The position numbers and the translations under genes are program-made. Below are positions 34,112-43,967 of a stretch of 64,000 nt of DNA, in pieces. The stretch is from Tepidicaulis sp002389665 (GTDB lineage Bacteria; Pseudomonadota; Alphaproteobacteria; Parvibaculales; Parvibaculaceae), in the NCBI RefSeq assembly GCF_965222285.1, contig NZ_OZ244942.1, positions 1,364,001 to 1,428,000 of the forward strand, read 5' to 3'. Under the pieces are notes generated by a model that saw only the letters and a program-made list of their open reading frames with translations, had not been told where the DNA came from and searched no databases. How positions within the stretch are numbered: the first letter of the stretch is position 1; every line of letters begins with the position of its first letter.

Positions 34112-36184
34112 TCAAATATCCAGATTAGTGGCGAATTCGGCGTGTTCCTGAATGAACTGGAAGCGCAGTTCCGGTTTGTTGCCCATCAGATGCGTGACGG
34201 CGCGCTGAGTGTCCTCGCGTTCTTCTTCCGGCAGCACCACCTGGAGCAGGGTGCGGGTGTCCCGGCGCATGGTGGTCTCTTTCAGCTGGGCTGGCAGCAT
34301 CTCGCCCAGCCCCTTGAAGCGGCTCACTTCGATCTTGGCGCGGGAGTTGAACTCCTTGGCAACCAGCGCGTCCTTATGCGCATCGTCGCGCGCATAAAGG
34401 GTCTTGCCGCCCTGGGCGAGCTTGTAAAGCGGGGGCACGGCGAGGAACAGATGCCCCTCGCGGATGAGCTGCGGCATCTGCTGATAGAAGAATGTGATGA
34501 GGAGCGAGGCGATATGCGCCCCGTCCACATCCGCGTCCGTCATGATGATGATCTTTTCATAACGCAGGTCTTCGTCGCGGTAATGGCTGCCGGGCCGCAC
34601 ACCGAGCGCCTGAATGAGATCGGCAAGCTGCTGGTTCTGCGCCAGTTTGCCTGCCGTGGCATTGGCGACATTGAGGATCTTGCCGCGCAGAGGCAGCACC
34701 GCCTGGCTTTTGCGGTCTCGGGCCTGTTTGGCGGAGCCGCCGGCGCTGTCGCCTTCCACGATGAAAAGCTCCGAGCCCGCCGCGCCGGACTGGGCGCAGT
34801 CGGCGAGCTTGCCCGGCAGGCGCAGCTTGCGCGTGGCGGTCTTCCGGCCGATGTCTTTTTCCTGTTTGCGTTTCAGCCGCTCGTCCATCCGGTCGAGCAC
34901 CCAGTCGAGCAGCTTGTTGGCCTGCTGGGGCTGGGCGGTCAGCCAATGGTCGAAATGGTCGCGGATGGCGTTTTCAACGAGGCGCGTGGCTTCGCCCGTG
35001 GACAGTTTTTCCTTGGTCTGGCCGACGAATTCCGGCTCGCGGATAAAGACCGAGAGCATCGCCCCGGCGGAGGTGAGCACATCATCGGCGGTGAGCCCGC
35101 TCGCCTTCTTGTTGCCGGCAAGCTCGGCATAGGCTTTCAGTCCCTTGGTGAGCGCGGCGCGCAGGCCTGCCTCATGGGTGCCGCCTTCGGGCGTCGGGAT
35201 GGTGTTGCAATAGGAATTCGTGAAACCATCCGCATCGCCGAACCAAGTCACGGCCCATTCAACCGTGCCGTTCTGGCCTTTCTTGGAAACCTTGCCGGTG
35301 AAGGCCTCGTTTGTGACGGTCGTATAGCCTTCCGTCTGGCTCGCCAGGAAGTCGCTGAGCCCGTTCGGAAAGCAAAGCACGGCCTCATGCGGCGCGCTGC
35401 TTTTCGGCGGCAGCATCTCTGCAGGGCATTTCCAGCGGATTTCCACCCCGCCGAAGAGATAGGCTTTCGAGCGCGCCATGCGGTAAAGCCGCTCGGGCTG
35501 GAAGGCGGCGTCCTTGCCGAAAATCTCCGCATCGGGGTGAAAGGTCACGGTCGTGCCGCGCCGGTTCTTCACGGCGCCTTTTTTCTGCAGCTTGCCTTTC
35601 GGGTGGCCGCGCTCGAAGCGCTGCGCATAAAGCTGCTGATCTTTTGCGACTTCCACTTCCAGCCATTCGGACAGCGCGTTCACCACCGAAACGCCCACCC
35701 CGTGCAGGCCGCCGCTCGTCTCATAAGCATCGCCGCCGAATTTACCGCCCGCATGGAGCGTCGTCATGATGACTTCGAGCGCCGACTTGTCCTTGAATTT
35801 GGGATGCGGGTCGATGGGGATGCCGCGGCCATTGTCGGAGACTTTCAGCGAGCCGTCTTCCAGAAGCTCCACCTCGATGCGGGTGGCATGGCCCGCCACC
35901 GCCTCGTCCATGGAATTATCCAGCACCTCGGCGAAAAGGTGGTGCAGCGCCCGCTCGTCCGTGCCGCCGATATACATGCCCGGCCGCCGGCGGACCGGCT
36001 CCAGCCCTTCCAGAACCTCGATGTCCTTTGCGGAATAGGCATCGCCCTTGCCGGAAGTTTTCGCGCTTCCCGCATTCCCTTGCGTCTTCTGCGCCGCCTT
36101 CTTTTTTGCCGGTGCTTTTGCATCGCCGGCAAAGAGATCGGGCGCCTCGGTTTTACGCCGGGAAGAGGGTTTGGAAGGAGCCAT
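34112..36184 (-). CDS. parE: DNA topoisomerase IV subunit B
   Basis: 690 aa. ATPase subunit of topoisomerase IV, which unlinks daughter chromosomes. The GHKL ATP site includes EVLDNSMDEAVAG, DNGRGIPID and GGLHGVGVSVVNALS. The TOPRIM domain has VEGDSAGGSAKQARDR and TDADVDGAHIASLL, and the C-terminal motif is RFKGLGEML. The first ~50 residues form a Lys/Ala-rich extension (APAKKKAAQKT) absent from E. coli ParE. ParE rather than GyrB is favoured by length and the absence of the GyrB-type insert. parC is not in the window. Confidence 0.92.
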   Translation of the reverse strand: MAPSKPSSRRKTEAPDLFAGDAKAPAKKKAAQKTQGNAGSAKTSGKGDAYSAKDIEVLEGLEPVRRRPGMYIGGTDERALHHLFAEVLDNSMDEAVAGHATRIEVELLEDGSLKVSDNGRGIPIDPHPKFKDKSALEVIMTTLHAGGKFGGDAYETSGGLHGVGVSVVNALSEWLEVEVAKDQQLYAQRFERGHPKGKLQKKGAVKNRRGTTVTFHPDAEIFGKDAAFQPERLYRMARSKAYLFGGVEIRWKCPAEMLPPKSSAPHEAVLCFPNGLSDFLASQTEGYTTVTNEAFTGKVSKKGQNGTVEWAVTWFGDADGFTNSYCNTIPTPEGGTHEAGLRAALTKGLKAYAELAGNKKASGLTADDVLTSAGAMLSVFIREPEFVGQTKEKLSTGEATRLVENAIRDHFDHWLTAQPQQANKLLDWVLDRMDERLKRKQEKDIGRKTATRKLRLPGKLADCAQSGAAGSELFIVEGDSAGGSAKQARDRKSQAVLPLRGKILNVANATAGKLAQNQQLADLIQALGVRPGSHYRDEDLRYEKIIIMTDADVDGAHIASLLITFFYQQMPQLIREGHLFLAVPPLYKLAQGGKTLYARDDAHKDALVAKEFNSRAKIEVSRFKGLGEMLPAQLKETTMRRDTRTLLQVVLPEEEREDTQRAVTHLMGNKPELRFQFIQEHAEFATNLDI

Positions 36185-36375
36185 GAACGCGAACCTTGCT
36201 GCGGCCTAAAGGAAAAGTTGAAAGGAGGGGCAGGCGGAAGCCTGATCCGTCCAGCTTAGTTGATTCTTGCGAGATTCTGGAAGCGGTACCCTGGCATCCG
36301 CCATGTGTCCAGGGTAGGTTGCGAGCAATGGAAATTTCATGCTGGGCGAACCGGCAGAATCTAGGGAAGAACCCG

Positions 36376-37677
36376 ATGGGCATGATCGAAACCCCGCTGA
36401 CGCTGCCTTGCGGCGCGGTACTGAAGAACCGCCTGGTCAAGGCGGCGATGACCGAAGGCCTCGCGGATCAGTGGAACCGCGCGACGCCGGAACTGGCCAC
36501 GCTTTACCGGCGCTGGGCGCAGGGCGGGGCGGGCATGCTGCTGACCGGCAATGTGCAGGTCGACCGGCGCTATATGGAGCGGCCGGGCAATGTCGCGATC
36601 GACGGCCCCCAGTCCAATGAGGCGATCGCCGCGCTGCGCGCTTATGCCGAAGCGGGCACGTCGGGGGGCAATCATCTCTGGATGCAGATCTCCCATGCCG
36701 GCCGCCAGACCCCGGCGCTGGTCAACACGACACCGGCTGGTCCCTCCGACAAGGGGCTCAACATGCCGGGCGGCCAGTTCGGCAAGCCGCGCGCCTTGAG
36801 CGGTGAGGAAATCTGGGACGTGGTTGCCCGCTTTGCCCATACCGCCCGCATCGCGAAGGATACGGGCTTTACCGGCGTGCAGATCCATGCCGCCCATGGC
36901 TATCTTCTCAGCGAGTTTCTATCGCCGGACGTCAACACCCGCACCGATGAATGGGGCGGCAGTCTGGAGAACCGCGCGCGGTTGCTCCTCGAGGTCGTGC
37001 GGGCCGTGCGCAATGCGGTGGGGGAATATTTCCCGATTTCCGTGAAGCTGAATTCCGCCGACTTCCAGCGCGGCGGTTTCTCGCATGAAGAATCTTTGAA
37101 AGTCGCCAGCTGGCTGAATGAGGAAACCGTCGATCTCTTGGAAATTTCCGGCGGCACTTACGAGCAGCCGCGCATGGTCGGCGCCGATGACATGACGCTG
37201 TCGCCGGACAAGGCAGAAAAGCGCCGGGAAAGCACGCTCGCCCGCGAAGCCTATTTCCTGGAATACGCCAAGGACATTCGCAAGGTCACCTCCATGCCGC
37301 TCATGGTGACGGGCGGCTTCCGCAGCGCGGCGGGTATGAACGCGGCGCTGGAAAGCGGCGAGGTGGATGTGGTGGGGCTCGGCCGCCCGCTCTGCGTCGA
37401 TCCCAATGTGCCGGCGAAACTGCTCTCGGGGGAGATCAGCGAAACACCGGCTTTCGAGAAAACCTTGAAGATCGGCCCCTGGCTCTTGGGGCCCCATAGC
37501 CCGATCAACCTCATCAAGGCGCTGAACGGTTGGGGTCAGCAGGGCTGGTTCTGCCTGCAGCTTATCCGCATGGGACGGGGGCTCGACCCCGATACGGGCA
37601 TGGGCGTCTTTTCCGCCTTCCGCAATTACCAGCGCAACGAGGAAATGACGGCGACGAAATTGCACAAGGCTGGATAG
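36376..37677 (+). CDS. NADH:flavin oxidoreductase, old yellow enzyme family
   Basis: 433 aa from the ATG at 36376. FMN-binding TIM barrel: LKNRLVKAAMTEGLAD at the N-terminus, the substrate/FMN segment QISHAGRQTPA, and the family motif IHAAHGYLLSEFLSPDVNTR followed by DEWGGSLENRARLL. The length (no C-terminal FAD/NAD domain) means a simple OYE/YqjM-like ene-reductase, not the 2,4-dienoyl-CoA reductase fusion. The substrate is unknown. It is divergent from parE across about 190 bp; the next gene starts 9 bp downstream, so the two form an operon. Confidence 0.92.
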   Translation: MGMIETPLTLPCGAVLKNRLVKAAMTEGLADQWNRATPELATLYRRWAQGGAGMLLTGNVQVDRRYMERPGNVAIDGPQSNEAIAALRAYAEAGTSGGNHLWMQISHAGRQTPALVNTTPAGPSDKGLNMPGGQFGKPRALSGEEIWDVVARFAHTARIAKDTGFTGVQIHAAHGYLLSEFLSPDVNTRTDEWGGSLENRARLLLEVVRAVRNAVGEYFPISVKLNSADFQRGGFSHEESLKVASWLNEETVDLLEISGGTYEQPRMVGADDMTLSPDKAEKRRESTLAREAYFLEYAKDIRKVTSMPLMVTGGFRSAAGMNAALESGEVDVVGLGRPLCVDPNVPAKLLSGEISETPAFEKTLKIGPWLLGPHSPINLIKALNGWGQQGWFCLQLIRMGRGLDPDTGMGVFSAFRNYQRNEEMTATKLHKAG

Positions 37678-37686
37678 GAGCCGCAT

Positions 37687-38241
37687 ATGTGGCGCAGCAC
37701 CGTCAGATGGGAAAGTTGGTCCGGTGACGGGCACGAGCATCTGACGATCGAGCAGTTGTCCGATGGCTATCTCGCCCGCTCCGTCCTTCTGGGCGCCGTG
37801 GAGGGGCAAGCCTTCGGTCTGCACTACACGCTCCGCTGCGATGCCGCCTGGCGGTTCCGCAAGCTCGACTTGGCAGCGGTCGATACGGGCCGCAAATATA
37901 CGCTGGAAAGCGATGGCCACGGGCATTGGCGCGATGAAACCGGTGAAACGCTGCCGGGGCTTTCCAGCGCGGTCGATGTCGATCTTTCCTTTTCCCCTTT
38001 CACGAACACACTGCCCATTCGCCGCTTGCGCCTGGAGGAAGGGGAGGCGGCGGATATCGTCACCGCTTATATGGCTTTTCCCGGTTTCGGCGTGTCGCCT
38101 GACCCGCAGCGCTATACGTGTCTGAAGAAGGACGCGCTTTACCGTTATGCCTCGCTCGATAGCGATTTCACCCGCGATGTCGAGGTGGACGGCAACGGGC
38201 TTGTCACTCTCTATCCGGGGCTTTTCAAGAGAACGGCGTGA
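37687..38241 (+). CDS. Putative glycolipid-binding protein (DUF1089 type)
   Basis: 184 aa, no signal peptide or membrane segment. The pattern of a beta-rich domain with LDLAAVDTGRKYTLESDGHGHWRD and FSPFTNTLPIRRL matches the family named putative glycolipid-binding (PF06475, structure known from a Pseudomonas protein). Its cellular function is not established. It is co-transcribed with the OYE homologue 9 bp upstream, which might link it to lipid or terpenoid chemistry (inference). Confidence 0.8.
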   Translation: MWRSTVRWESWSGDGHEHLTIEQLSDGYLARSVLLGAVEGQAFGLHYTLRCDAAWRFRKLDLAAVDTGRKYTLESDGHGHWRDETGETLPGLSSAVDVDLSFSPFTNTLPIRRLRLEEGEAADIVTAYMAFPGFGVSPDPQRYTCLKKDALYRYASLDSDFTRDVEVDGNGLVTLYPGLFKRTA

Positions 38242-38271
38242 TAATCGAGTAAAGGAAAGGGGAGCATATCA

Positions 38272-38570
38272 AGCAACCCCGTCAAGCAGGATTTCATCCC
38301 TGCACGGGGTTGCTGTCTGGTTGTGCCCTCTGGCACCTGCCCTGACTTATAAGCCGGGCTATTTCTTCGCAGGATAGGCTGTAACCAATTATTTCCCGGC
38401 AGGGGGAAGCGTAAGGTCTCTCTCGCGCTATCTGGCCTAAACTCCTTTGCTTCGCTGCCGCGGATCGTCACCGGTCCAGCTGTCTACGCGATTCACTTCT
38501 CTATTCAATTGTCACCGCCAATGAACGTCGGTGGAGCCAACTTTGTAAACCTCCTTAGGTTCGTTGACGC
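38272..38570 (-). ncRNA. Candidate small RNA of about 300 nt
   Basis: Gene-free, lower-GC region between the DUF1089-type gene and glnA. On the minus strand a near-consensus promoter (see 38577-38605) faces into it. The transcript would end at a long stem of AGCAACCCCGT and ACGGGGTTGCT (38272-38314) with an inner GCAGG/CCTGC hairpin. Other stems include GTGCC-aga-GGGCAC. A strong AAGGAGG (about 38549-38555) precedes TTG at 38540, opening an 11-codon ORF that stops at 38505, so it may be a leader or dual-function RNA. It lacks the signature sequences of tmRNA, RNase P, SRP and 6S RNA as far as I can tell. There is no T tract after the last stem. Confidence 0.4.
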
Positions 38571-38576
38571 CCTTTG

Positions 38577-38605
38577 AATGTAGGTAGGGGCTTTCTTTCT
38601 GTCAA
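38577..38605 (-). promoter_or_regulatory. Sigma70-type promoter for the candidate small RNA
   Basis: On the minus strand, TTGACA (38605-38600), a 17-bp spacer, then TACATT (38582-38577). A perfect -35 and optimal spacing give one of the best housekeeping promoters in the window, yet no protein gene lies downstream before the convergent DUF1089-type gene. Confidence 0.6.
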
Positions 38606-38699
38606 TAATTATCGTGCAAAATCAATGAGTTAGCAATGCTGACCTATCGCGGAATATAGTCTCTACGTTATTTGTCCTTATACGGAATATGCGGATAAG

Positions 38700-38726
38700 A
38701 AAAAGGCCGGAGCAGAGCTCCGGCCT
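38700..38726 (-). terminator. glnA intrinsic terminator
   Basis: On the minus strand, AGGCCGGAG-CTCTG-CTCCGGCC followed by TTTTT, about 25 bp after the glnA stop. Confidence 0.9.
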
Positions 38727-38748
38727 CGATCTTCGTCCTGCGGAAAAC

Positions 38749-40158
<1,410 letters not shown>

Positions 40159-40276
40159 TTTCTCTTTCCCTGCTGTCTTCGGTTAATTGACTTCAAACTT
40201 GGGTGGGGGATGTCCGTTGGGTACCACCCTGCCTATTGGGGGGGAGCCGGTAAACGGGCATGTTGCCCGAAGCACC

Positions 40277-40615
40277 TCAGATGGCTTCCGCCCCGGTTTC
40301 GCCTGTGCGGATACGAAGGGCTTCTTCAACATTGGAGATGAAGATCTTCCCATCGCCGATACGGCCTGTGCGTGCTGCCTGCTGAATGGCTTCCACGGCT
40401 TTATCCACCATGTCGTCGTTCAGCACCACCTCAACTTTTACTTTGGGCAGAAAATCCACCACATATTCTGCGCCCCGGTAAAGCTCGGTGTGGCCTTTCT
40501 GCCGGCCGAAGCCCTTGGCCTCCGTCACGGTAATGCCCTGCAGACCAACCTCCTGAAGCGCTTCTTTCACTTCATCGAGCTTGAAGGGCTTGATGATCGC
40601 CTCAATTTTTTTCAT
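40277..40615 (-). CDS. glnB: Nitrogen regulatory protein PII
   Basis: 112 aa trimeric signal protein that reads 2-oxoglutarate, ATP/ADP and uridylylation to control GlnE, NtrB and transporters. The start at 40615 (MKKIEAIIKPFK) is the family start; the longer reading to 40681 would run through the promoter. The T-loop RGAEYVVDFLPK carries the uridylylated Tyr51, and the C-terminal signature TGRIGDGKIFI is intact. GlnB rather than GlnK is supported by linkage to glnA. Confidence 0.97.
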   Translation of the reverse strand: MKKIEAIIKPFKLDEVKEALQEVGLQGITVTEAKGFGRQKGHTELYRGAEYVVDFLPKVKVEVVLNDDMVDKAVEAIQQAARTGRIGDGKIFISNVEEALRIRTGETGAEAI

Positions 40616-40664
40616 CTCTATCCATCTTTCTGTTGGGGGCGAGTGCCCGCCGCGCTCATTGAAT

Positions 40665-40681
40665 AGCAGACCTCGTGCCAA
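40665..40681 (-). promoter_or_regulatory. Sigma54 promoter of glnB-glnA
   Basis: The minus strand reads TTGGCACGAGGTCTGCT. The -24 GG and -12 GC are 10 bp apart within TGGCACG-N4-CTGC, close to the RpoN consensus TGGCACG-N4-TTGC. It lies about 50 bp before the glnB start. NtrC activation is expected from known biology, but I could not pick out a clear NtrC dyad upstream. Confidence 0.85.
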
Positions 40682-40911
40682 CCCTTAATCGAGCGAAAAC
40701 ATTAACAAAATCAGAAGGATAGCTTTTGGATGCGGCGGCGTGCCCAAATTTACGCCAGCCTGCAAGGCTAATTAATGAGCAAAATGATCAAAATATGTGC
40801 AGATCGGCAGACTTGTTGGCAGGCACGGGCTTTGTCACTCTCTGCCGGCACAGCCGGAGCCTGAACCCAAAGGACGGCAAACCGGCGCGGGAACCAAGGG
40901 AGCGGGCGCAA

Positions 40912-42087
40912 ATGCGCGCAGTAAACAGACTTTTCGAAGCGCAAGGCACGACGATTTTTGCCGTCATGTCCCAATTGGCCGGGGAGCACGGGGCGATCAA
41001 TCTGGGCCAGGGCGCGCCCGACGATGAGGGGCCGGAAGACCTGCGCCGCCGGGCGATGGAAGCCATCGAAAAAGGCCCCAACCAGTATCCGCCCATGATG
41101 GGCGTGCCGGAGCTGCGTGAGGCCGTCGGCGCCCATGACAACCGCTTTTACGATCTGAATGTGGATTGGCAGCGCGAGGTGCTGGTAACGGCGGGCGCTA
41201 CGGAGGCGCTGGCGGCCGCGCTGATGGGCCTCCTCAATCCGGGCGATGAAGCAATCCTGATCGAACCGGCCTATGACAGTTACCGGCCGATCATCGAGGC
41301 GGCGGGGGCAACCCCCGTCAACGTGCAGCTGCGCGCGCCGGACTGGAAGCTCGATGAAGAGGCACTGGCGCGGGCGTTTTCTTCAAAGACCAAGCTTCTC
41401 GTCTTCAACTCGCCGATGAACCCGACCGGCCATGTCTTCTCGAAGGCCGAGCTGGAGGCGATCGCCGCGCTTGCGCGCAAGCACGACATCTATGTCATCT
41501 GCGATGAGGTTTATGAGCATCTCATCTATAGCGGCCATGAGCATATTCCGCTGATGAGCCTGCCGGGCATGCGCGAGCGCTGCGTGAAGATCGGCTCGGC
41601 GGGCAAGACATTCTCGCTGACCGGCTGGAAGATCGGTTACATCACCGCGCCGGAAAACCTGATGGGCGTTATCGCCAAGGCGCATCAGTTCATCACCTTC
41701 ACGGTGCCGCCGGCTTTCCAGTATGCGGTGGCCTGGGGGCTGGGGCAGGACGATGCCTATTACCGGCATCTGGCCGAAGACTTGGAGCGCAAGCGCGATC
41801 TCCTCAGCAAGGGGCTTGCCGAGGCGGGGTTTGCGGTAACGCCGGCGGAGGGCACCTATTTCGTGACCACGGATATCCGCGCGCTCGGCTACAAAGGCAC
41901 GGATCTCGATTTCTGCCGTGAACTGACGACCCGAACGAAAGTCGCGGCCATTCCCATCAGCGCTTTTTATGCGCCGGATTCGCCCAACGTCCCGCAGACG
42001 CTGATCCGCTTCTGCTTCTGCAAACAGCCCGCTTCGCTGGAAGAGGCGATTGCCCGGCTGAAAGAGGTGAAGCGGAAAGTGGCTTAA
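40912..42087 (+). CDS. PLP-dependent aminotransferase class I (methionine/kynurenine aminotransferase-like)
   Basis: 391 aa from the ATG at 40912 (MRAVNRLFEAQGTTIF); in-frame upstream codons to 40726 overlap the glnB promoter region and are unlikely. The PLP lysine is in GSAGKTFSLTGWKIGY. NSPMNPTGHVFS and the C-terminal IRFCFCKQ fit fold-type I subgroup I-gamma enzymes such as YbdL/kynurenine aminotransferase or succinyl-DAP aminotransferase. The substrate is not decidable. It is divergent from glnB, which may tie it to nitrogen metabolism. Confidence 0.88.
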   Translation: MRAVNRLFEAQGTTIFAVMSQLAGEHGAINLGQGAPDDEGPEDLRRRAMEAIEKGPNQYPPMMGVPELREAVGAHDNRFYDLNVDWQREVLVTAGATEALAAALMGLLNPGDEAILIEPAYDSYRPIIEAAGATPVNVQLRAPDWKLDEEALARAFSSKTKLLVFNSPMNPTGHVFSKAELEAIAALARKHDIYVICDEVYEHLIYSGHEHIPLMSLPGMRERCVKIGSAGKTFSLTGWKIGYITAPENLMGVIAKAHQFITFTVPPAFQYAVAWGLGQDDAYYRHLAEDLERKRDLLSKGLAEAGFAVTPAEGTYFVTTDIRALGYKGTDLDFCRELTTRTKVAAIPISAFYAPDSPNVPQTLIRFCFCKQPASLEEAIARLKEVKRKVA

Positions 42088-42108
42088 CAGCAATGCCGCC
42101 CCTTTGTC

Positions 42109-42269
42109 GCCCCGCGGCTTGATCGCGGGGCCACGTGTTTATGCGTTCGACATGTTCCGCAACTTTTCTTGATCGTCATGGCCCGGTTTAGCCGGGCCAT
42201 CCACGGAGACCTACTGAAGCGCCTGAAAATGCCTCCGTGGATGCCCCGCATAAAGCGGGGCATGACGGC
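42109..42269. repeat. Palindromic repeat cluster (second REP type)
   Basis: Three GC-rich hairpins: GCCCCGCGGCTTGATCGCGG (42109 on), GGCCCGGTTTAGCCGGGCC (42180 on) and TGCCCCGCATAAAGCGGGGC (42242 on). The last two sit inside a larger inverted repeat (CCACGGAG ... CTCCGTGG, outer GTCATG ... CATGAC), as in a BIME. The sequence family differs from copies A to C. It lies between the convergent aminotransferase and PF10118 genes. Confidence 0.75.
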
Positions 42270-42327
42270 TGAAGTAAGGCTGCCGCTGTGCTATCAAGCT
42301 TGCCGCGGGATGACGAATAACGAAGTT

Positions 42328-43203
42328 TTAAGCCGCCGTCAGCGTCTGGCTCTGGCGCCAGCGTTCAAGGTCGGCCCGGTTGTCGTGCTTCCAGGGATGG
42401 AAGCCGGGCAGATAGAAGGCAGCAAAACGGCCGGCGCATTTGCGCAAGACGCCGGGCTTGATCCACATAAGATCGAAGACATTCCACCAGGCTTTTAGCG
42501 AGCGCTGCTTGCCGTCTTTTTTCAAGAGCATGTAAATGCAGCGGACCATGAACCAGGAAAAGAGCACGGTGGCGAGGTTCATGGCGTGGATGCGGCGGAA
42601 ATAGGCGCTGGGGCCGGAGGCGACGGAGAGATAGACGTCGAAGGCGACGCCCTTGTGCTCGGTCTCTTCGGCAGCGTGCCACATCCACATGTCGAACTGT
42701 TCGTCCGGCGCGTTGGCTTTCAGATATTCTGGCTCTTCCAGAAGCCGCCCGGCCATCATCGCGGTGTAATGCTCGATGGCGCAGGTCATGGCAAGGCGCA
42801 TCATGGGCGAGCGCTTCTCGCGCAGTTTATCCATGTAAGCCACGAAAGGTTTTTCGCAGGCATCCACATCGACGCCCAGCGCTTCCATTTCCTTATTGTA
42901 GGAATGGTGCTCGCGCATATGCACCGCTTCCTGGCCGACAAGGCCTTTCACTTCCGCCTTGATCTCGGGATCGGCAATGTCGTTTTCATAATATTTGACA
43001 CTGTCGATCACCATCTTCTCGGCATGGGGGAAGATGATGGAAAGCGTGTTGTAAAAGGCGGTGATGCCGGGATCGCCGCCATACCAATAGCTCTTCAGGC
43101 TGTCCGCCAGGTCGTGGCGGACATTGCGTACCGGTATATCGACAAGACCATGCAGCGCTTTTCTCATCGGTTTGGCCCGCTTTGCTTGAGGTTCCTGAGC
43201 CAT
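42328..43203 (-). CDS. PF10118 'metal-dependent hydrolase' family protein (ferritin-like di-iron)
   Basis: 291 aa from the ATG at 43203; a TTG at 43239 would add 12 residues. Candidate metal ligands are QEAVHMREH, IEHYTAMM and AAEETEHKGVAFD, giving the E/ExxH...E/ExxH pattern of ferritin-like di-iron proteins despite the family name. A hydrophobic stretch (MNLATVLFSWFMVRCIYMLL) near residue 220 may be a membrane-associating helix. The function is not established. It is the third ferritin-like gene in the window. Confidence 0.83.
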   Translation of the reverse strand: MAQEPQAKRAKPMRKALHGLVDIPVRNVRHDLADSLKSYWYGGDPGITAFYNTLSIIFPHAEKMVIDSVKYYENDIADPEIKAEVKGLVGQEAVHMREHHSYNKEMEALGVDVDACEKPFVAYMDKLREKRSPMMRLAMTCAIEHYTAMMAGRLLEEPEYLKANAPDEQFDMWMWHAAEETEHKGVAFDVYLSVASGPSAYFRRIHAMNLATVLFSWFMVRCIYMLLKKDGKQRSLKAWWNVFDLMWIKPGVLRKCAGRFAAFYLPGFHPWKHDNRADLERWRQSQTLTAA

Positions 43204-43304
43204 CTGGCTTGGCGGGCAGGATAACGCAGGCGTGAGCAAAATGAAAACTGTACAATAAGACGCAGGTCTTGCCCCGGGGTGAGAACCGTGAGGCGGGGCG
43301 GGGC

Positions 43305-43967
43305 CTAAGCCGCCGCCCGCCGTCCGGCCCGGAAGGGAAGGCCAAGAAAGCCGCGCCGCTTGCGGGGTTTCTTTTCCTCCGCAATGCCCAGATGCCGGGC
43401 CACTTGGTCGGCGCCGCCAATATAGGCCCCGTCGATCCAGACCTGCGGCGTCGTGATCGGCGTCTTCGGTCCGACGATGGGCTTCACCCGCGCGAACATT
43501 TCATACATGGCGCCGGGATTGGCGACGACATCGTGATAGGTGAAGGCGATGCCAGCATCCTTCAGATAAGTTTTCGCCCGCTCGCAATGGGGGCAATTGT
43601 CCTTGCCGAAAAGCCGCGTGCCGGTGACGGCAAAGCGTTTCGTCGCCTCGGCCATGACTTTCTCGGCGAGCACGCCGCGGTTCAACGCTTCGCCCTCGGC
43701 CACGACTTCCTTTTCCACCACGGTAATGGGCGCATGCCAGGCGCCTAGGCGCAGCGGCTTCCACCATTCGCTCAGCCATTCGCGCACATCGAGTTCAACG
43801 GGGACGCCCGCCAGCTCCTTCTCGATCGTGTCCTTGGCGATATCGACGGTGACGGCGCATTCGCCGCAGGGGATCTTGATCTTGAAGGGACCCCATTTAC
43901 CGGCCCAGCGGTAAACGGTGATGCGGATGGGCTCGGGGGAGGGGCCGGAGGTGGTGTGAGAGGACAT
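43305..43967 (-). CDS. Two-domain thioredoxin-fold/glutaredoxin protein
   Basis: 220 aa. The C-terminal half is a glutaredoxin with active site C125-PH-C128 (GKDNCPHCERAKTYL), the cis-Pro region TTPQVWIDG and the GG of YIGGADQV. The N-terminal ~100 residues hold a second Cys pair, C34-GE-C37 (IPCGECAVTVDIA), in what looks like another small thioredoxin-like domain. A basic tail (KKPRKRRG) ends the protein. No membrane segment. It is a probable cytosolic disulfide or glutathione-dependent reductase; the partner is unknown. Confidence 0.82.
   Translation of the reverse strand: MSSHTTSGPSPEPIRITVYRWAGKWGPFKIKIPCGECAVTVDIAKDTIEKELAGVPVELDVREWLSEWWKPLRLGAWHAPITVVEKEVVAEGEALNRGVLAEKVMAEATKRFAVTGTRLFGKDNCPHCERAKTYLKDAGIAFTYHDVVANPGAMYEMFARVKPIVGPKTPITTPQVWIDGAYIGGADQVARHLGIAEEKKPRKRRGFLGLPFRAGRRAAA

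Larger units (their letters stand above)
38242..38748. other. 507-bp non-coding stretch downstream of glnA
   Basis: No protein gene over 60 codons is credible here. The content is the glnA terminator (38700-38726), an AT-rich patch (38600-38690), the minus-strand promoter and candidate small RNA, and a strong stem at 38272-38314. Base composition is visibly lower in GC than the flanking genes. Confidence 0.7.

Noticed and set aside
38641..38670. Group I intron-like GGAATATAGTC string
   Set aside because: Only a short chance resemblance to the S element; no P-Q-R elements or splice context.
38242..38748. tmRNA, RNase P RNA, SRP RNA or 6S RNA in the non-coding stretch
   Set aside because: The hallmark sequences of each (tag with GGTTCGA arm, GAAAGTCCGG, GGAAGCAGC-type loop, open-complex bubble) were looked for on both strands and not found.
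40726..40911. N-terminal extension of the aminotransferase
   Set aside because: It would overlap the glnB promoter region, is Cys/Arg-rich and unlike family members; the start at 40912 fits the conserved N-terminus.
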